Part shown: positions 61,464 to 64,000 of the stretch, piece by piece
How positions within the stretch are numbered: position 1 is the first letter of the stretch
How the letters are laid out: every line of letters starts with the position of its first letter
NCBI RefSeq assembly: GCF_013204885.1
Contig: NZ_JABMKX010000003.1
Coordinates: 372,001-436,000 of the forward strand
Direction: 5' to 3'
DNA: 64,000 bases
DNA from: Paenibacillus tritici
GTDB lineage: Bacteria > Bacillota > Bacilli > Paenibacillales > Paenibacillaceae
Made by a program: the position numbers and the translations under genes
Notes under the pieces: generated by a model
What the model saw: only the letters and a program-made list of their open reading frames with translations
What the model was told of the DNA's origin: nothing
Database searches by the model: none

Positions 61464-62293
61464 TGAGCTTTTCACGTAAAATGGCCTGGCGCAACTATGT
61501 AGTCGAAGGGCTGCTGATCCTCGCCTCCCTGCTGATTATCCTGCCCCTGCTGATTATGCTGTTCGGAAGCTTCATGACCAGCGCCGAGGTGCTGAAGTTC
61601 TCCCTGCGGCTCCCGGAGAAGTGGAACTTCTCCAACTATACAACGGTCTTCCGTGAAGGGGGACTGGGGCGCGCGTTCCTGAACGGGATGCTGATTACCG
61701 GCGTCTCTTCTATTCTGAATATCTTCACCTCGTCGGCGGCCTCCTTCATTCTCGTGCGCCGGGAGACCAAATGGTCGAATTTCCTGTACATGTTCTTCTT
61801 CATGGGCCTGATTGCGCCGATGTCCACGATTACAACGATCCGCGTTGTGCAGTGGATGGGCTTCTACGGCAGCATCACCAGCGTCATCCTGATCTATGCT
61901 TCGCTCAACACGGCGTTCAGCGTGTTCCTGTACAGCGGATTCATCCGCTCTATTCCCAAAGCGCTGGATGAGGTAGCTTTTCTGGAGGGTGCAAATACGT
62001 TCGATGTGTTCTTCAAAATTGTGACCCCGCTGATCGTTCCGGTCAACGCCACCGTAGCGATTATGGTCTTCATGTCCGTCTGGAACGACATTACCATTCC
62101 GCTCTACTTCCTGACCGACAGCTCGGACTGGACGATGCCGCTGTCGGTGTACAATTTCTACGGCAAGTACAGCCGGGACTGGAACCTGATCTTCGCCGAT
62201 CTGGTGCTGACCTCGCTGCCTGTGCTGATCCTGTACATCTTCTGCCAAAAGTACATTGTTAGCGGACTTACTGCGGGGGCGGTGAAGGGGTAA
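61463..62293 (+). CDS. Sugar ABC transporter permease, MalG/UgpE type
   Basis: A 276-residue permease with N-terminal membrane segment, long extracellular stretch, four to five further segments and EAA loop DEVAFLEGANTFDVFFKIVT. C-terminus FCQKYIVSGLTAGAVKG is the usual MalG-type end. Start overlaps the previous stop by one base. Only 8 bases separate its stop from the repeated leader at 62301, and no terminator intervenes, so transcription could read into the beta-propeller gene. Confidence 0.94.
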   Translation: MSFSRKMAWRNYVVEGLLILASLLIILPLLIMLFGSFMTSAEVLKFSLRLPEKWNFSNYTTVFREGGLGRAFLNGMLITGVSSILNIFTSSAASFILVRRETKWSNFLYMFFFMGLIAPMSTITTIRVVQWMGFYGSITSVILIYASLNTAFSVFLYSGFIRSIPKALDEVAFLEGANTFDVFFKIVTPLIVPVNATVAIMVFMSVWNDITIPLYFLTDSSDWTMPLSVYNFYGKYSRDWNLIFADLVLTSLPVLILYIFCQKYIVSGLTAGAVKG

Positions 62294-62300
62294 CCTCTGC

Positions 62301-62476
62301 CTTTTTGTGGCTTTCTTGGACGAATGGATTATTCGGGCCGGAGCATCAAGACATAACATACAGCAGACAACCTGATGCGGCCTCCGGACATAACCGGCGC
62401 GCCTGCCCATCCGGTTGTCTGTCCGCCGGGCCCGGCGAGTCCATGAGTTAGAAGCACATGAAAGGGGTTTTTAATT
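62301..62476 (+). other. Duplicated structured leader, copy A
   Basis: Aligns with 63791-63967 from CTTTTTGTGG to the GTG start. The best-conserved part includes GGCGCGCCTGCCCATC, GTCCGCCGGGCCCGGCGAG and GAAAGGGG (ribosome site). Possible stems: GACAACC with GGTTGTC; CCGG/CCGG here against CCGGA/TCTGG in copy B; and the palindrome CGCCGGGCCCGGCG. A -10-like CATAACATAC lies near 62352, so promoter plus 5' leader is likely. It could be a cis-regulatory RNA or a recombining repeat. Confidence 0.65.
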
Positions 62477-63643
62477 GTGAATACCAATATGGAAAACCGC
62501 AGAAGAAATCTAGCATCAGGTTATCCTTATGTGTTTGTGAGTTATGTTGCTAGCAATGGTGGTGGCCATGTTGCTGTCGTTGATCCTGCACAAAATACCG
62601 TCATCCAACGGATTAAGGTAGGCTTCAACCCCGGACCTATGTGCTTGAATTACCAGGAGGATAAGCTTTATGTAGTGAACATCGATCAGGATTTTGTCAC
62701 TGTCATTGATACGTATACCTTAAAAGTTATCAAAACGGTTCACATTGGCAGTCCCTCTACCAATAGCGCTCCTGTTGCTATCTTCGCTGCTTCTAGCGTG
62801 AACAAAGTCTATGTAGCCCATTCTGGTGACAGGGCCGTGACAATCATTGACTCCGTCACGGATGAGGTTATTAAGCAAGTAGATATGGTTCCAGCCGGAA
62901 GTGGCTACCCGTTTGCCTTTGCGAGTCATAAGAATGCCCCCTATGTCTTTGTTGCATGCAAGTCTAAAGATACTGATAACGGTAATGTTGTCGCCATTTC
63001 CTATCTGGATGATAGCGTTTATCCAGTTGGAGATGGAATTGAGCTTACCTTTGACGGGACCCACAACCCCTTGACCGCTCACCCATTAGGACAAACACAA
63101 GTCACACTTGGGCCGACTGGGATGTTGACTTATTTTGGAATCCATGAAGTTTATCAGTCCAAAACACTGAGTCTGTTGGATAATACGGTATCCGGGGTCT
63201 ATCTGGACAACGGATTATTATTTTGCATCTCCCAAGAAAATAAAACCTACCTGAAACAATTTAAAAACCTGCGAATTGACTATAAGGGACACATTACCTT
63301 TGATCAATTCACAGAAATATCCAGTTTCAAAGGCCAGGATAAAATCCGTGCTTCAAGTAATCAAAATTATATTGGCGTCACCATACAGCCCACTAATTCT
63401 CATACAGGTGGTCTGCAAATCTACGATGTAAACGCTGCTAGTTCACGATTTGTTCCGCTCTCCCTTGTAGGTGATTTAGCGTTTGCCGGTGACAACATGG
63501 CCTATGTAGGAGATATGATGGCGATTATTCCAATTGATGTGGTAAGGGCAACAGCCCTCCCCGGTATACTGATTGGCATAAACTTCATGGATCTCCTCAC
63601 TGTCAAAAATATTATTTCCGGTTATAGCTATCAATCCTTATAG
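62477..63643 (+). CDS. YncE-like beta-propeller protein
   Basis: A 388-residue protein of repeated ~40-residue blades typical of YVTN/YncE-like propellers: YVFVSYVASNGGGHVAVVDP, KLYVVNIDQDFVTVIDTYTL, KVYVAHSGDRAVTIIDSVTD and YVFVACKSKDTDNGNVVAIS. No signal peptide is seen. Start is GTG at 62477 with AAAGGGG about 9 bases upstream. The gene is visibly richer in A and T than its neighbours and uses more TAT, TTA and GTT codons, hinting at foreign origin. A second gene with the same leader starts at 63968. Function unknown; such propellers mostly bind proteins or ligands. Confidence 0.75.
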   Translation: MNTNMENRRRNLASGYPYVFVSYVASNGGGHVAVVDPAQNTVIQRIKVGFNPGPMCLNYQEDKLYVVNIDQDFVTVIDTYTLKVIKTVHIGSPSTNSAPVAIFAASSVNKVYVAHSGDRAVTIIDSVTDEVIKQVDMVPAGSGYPFAFASHKNAPYVFVACKSKDTDNGNVVAISYLDDSVYPVGDGIELTFDGTHNPLTAHPLGQTQVTLGPTGMLTYFGIHEVYQSKTLSLLDNTVSGVYLDNGLLFCISQENKTYLKQFKNLRIDYKGHITFDQFTEISSFKGQDKIRASSNQNYIGVTIQPTNSHTGGLQIYDVNAASSRFVPLSLVGDLAFAGDNMAYVGDMMAIIPIDVVRATALPGILIGINFMDLLTVKNIISGYSYQSL

Positions 63644-63685
63644 CAGCATAGCGGCCCATCCTATGGGTCACTCAGCGTTACGTGA

Positions 63686-63729
63686 AGCTGTCTCTTCAGG
63701 TCGAAATGGACTTGGGGGCAGCTCTTTTT
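63686..63729 (+). terminator. Intrinsic terminator of the beta-propeller gene
   Basis: AGCTGTCTC pairs with GGGGCAGCT (two G-U pairs), with an inner CAGGTC/GACTTG stem, followed by CTTTTT. It lies 43 bases after the stop and before the second leader. Confidence 0.75.
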
Positions 63730-63790
63730 GAGCAGGTATAACAGCAGATATAACAAGAGCTTATGTATTGTAAACGACTTTACACCAACC

Positions 63791-63967
63791 CTTTTTGTGG
63801 CCTTCCTGGACGTTTTGGTTGTTCTGTGTGGAAAATATAAGCATAACCTATAACAGACATCCAAATGCGGCATCCGGATACTATCTGGCGCGCCTGCCCA
63901 TCATGGTTGTCAGTCCGCCGGGCCCGGCGAGTCCATCAGGTAGAGCACAAGAAAGGGGATTTCATCC
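63791..63967 (+). other. Duplicated structured leader, copy B
   Basis: Second copy of the 62301-62476 leader, nearly the same length. Conserved stretches are CTTTTTGTGG, ATGCGG, TCCGGA, GGCGCGCCTGCCCATC, CCGCCGGGCCCGGCGAGTCC and GAAAGGGG. A -10-like CCTATAAC lies near 63850. The upstream half diverges more than the downstream half. Confidence 0.65.
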
Positions 63968-64000
63968 GTGAATTCGAACAAGGCAAATAGCAGCAAGAAT
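63968..64000 (+). CDS. Start of a second gene behind the duplicated leader (cut by window edge)
   Basis: GTG at 63968 follows GAAAGGGGATTTCATCC and reads MNSNKANSSKN for the 11 codons present. The start resembles MNTNMENRRRN of the 62477 gene, so a paralogous beta-propeller protein is likely, but the fragment is too short to prove it. Confidence 0.55.
   Translation, partial: MNSNKANSSKN

Noticed and set aside
63661-63873. Minus-strand open frame of 70 codons after the propeller gene
   Set aside because: It overlaps the terminator and the duplicated leader and has no recognisable protein features.
1-64000. tRNA, rRNA or known riboswitch genes
   Set aside because: No cloverleaf, ribosomal or familiar riboswitch consensus was recognised by eye; a tRNAscan-SE and Rfam run would settle it.

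Overview
The window looks like chromosomal DNA of a spore-forming Bacillota close to Paenibacillus. Pointers are strong AAGGAGG-type ribosome sites, CcpA-type cre sites, a YheC/YheD-like spore-coat ATP-grasp protein, YesM/YesN-type two-component systems beside Lpl-type sugar importers without their own ATPase, and families of non-coding intergenic repeats. No rRNA, tRNA, phage, transposase or CRISPR array was seen. Species-level identity is inference.

Layout: 1-3.4 kb, a sugar ABC importer (solute-binding protein cut by the window edge, two permeases) under a LacI regulator with two identical 16-bp operators. 3.5-4.8 kb, a decayed fabZ gene and two tandem-repeat arrays. 4.8-6.7 kb, a MATE efflux pump with a MarR regulator. 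7-10 kb, a YheC/D-like protein, a DXD-bearing transferase-like protein and mannose-1-phosphate guanylyltransferase. 10.2-31.4 kb, a hemicellulose and uronate region: GH2 enzyme, orphan solute-binding protein, NIF3-like protein, GH67 alpha-glucuronidase, AraC regulator, GntR regulator with uxuA-uxuB, GH43 beta-xylosidase, YjhG-type xylonate dehydratase, IclR regulator, YagE-type aldolase, a threefold ~0.3-kb repeat and glycerate kinase. 31.5-38.7 kb, a YesMN-type two-component system with an LplB/LplC/solute-binding-protein importer.

39.1-46.1 kb holds the most unusual locus: a compact operon for an acyl carrier protein, ATP-grasp ligase, glycosyltransferase, radical SAM/SPASM protein and Gfo/Idh/MocA oxidoreductase, divergent from an AraC regulator and a BtrH-like acyltransferase. 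The ACP, ATP-grasp and BtrH trio recalls the carrier-protein side-chain logic of butirosin biosynthesis, here without aminoglycoside core genes, so this looks like an undescribed small-molecule pathway.

46.5-49.1 kb has a FusB-like EF-G-binding protein preceded by what looks like a leader-peptide attenuator, then an ECF sigma factor with an overlapping membrane protein, probably its anti-sigma factor. 49.1-62.3 kb is a uronate-polysaccharide utilization locus: two DUF2264 proteins, GH88 unsaturated glucuronyl hydrolase, heparinase II/III-like lyase, AraC regulator, two-component system and a MalEFG-type importer with a cre site. 62.3-64 kb carries a beta-propeller protein and the start of a second gene, both behind a duplicated ~176-bp leader.

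Several intergenic elements keep base pairing while their sequence changes, notably a hairpin present three times just after plus-strand stop codons. All pairings and motif matches were read by eye; no folding, alignment or database search was run.
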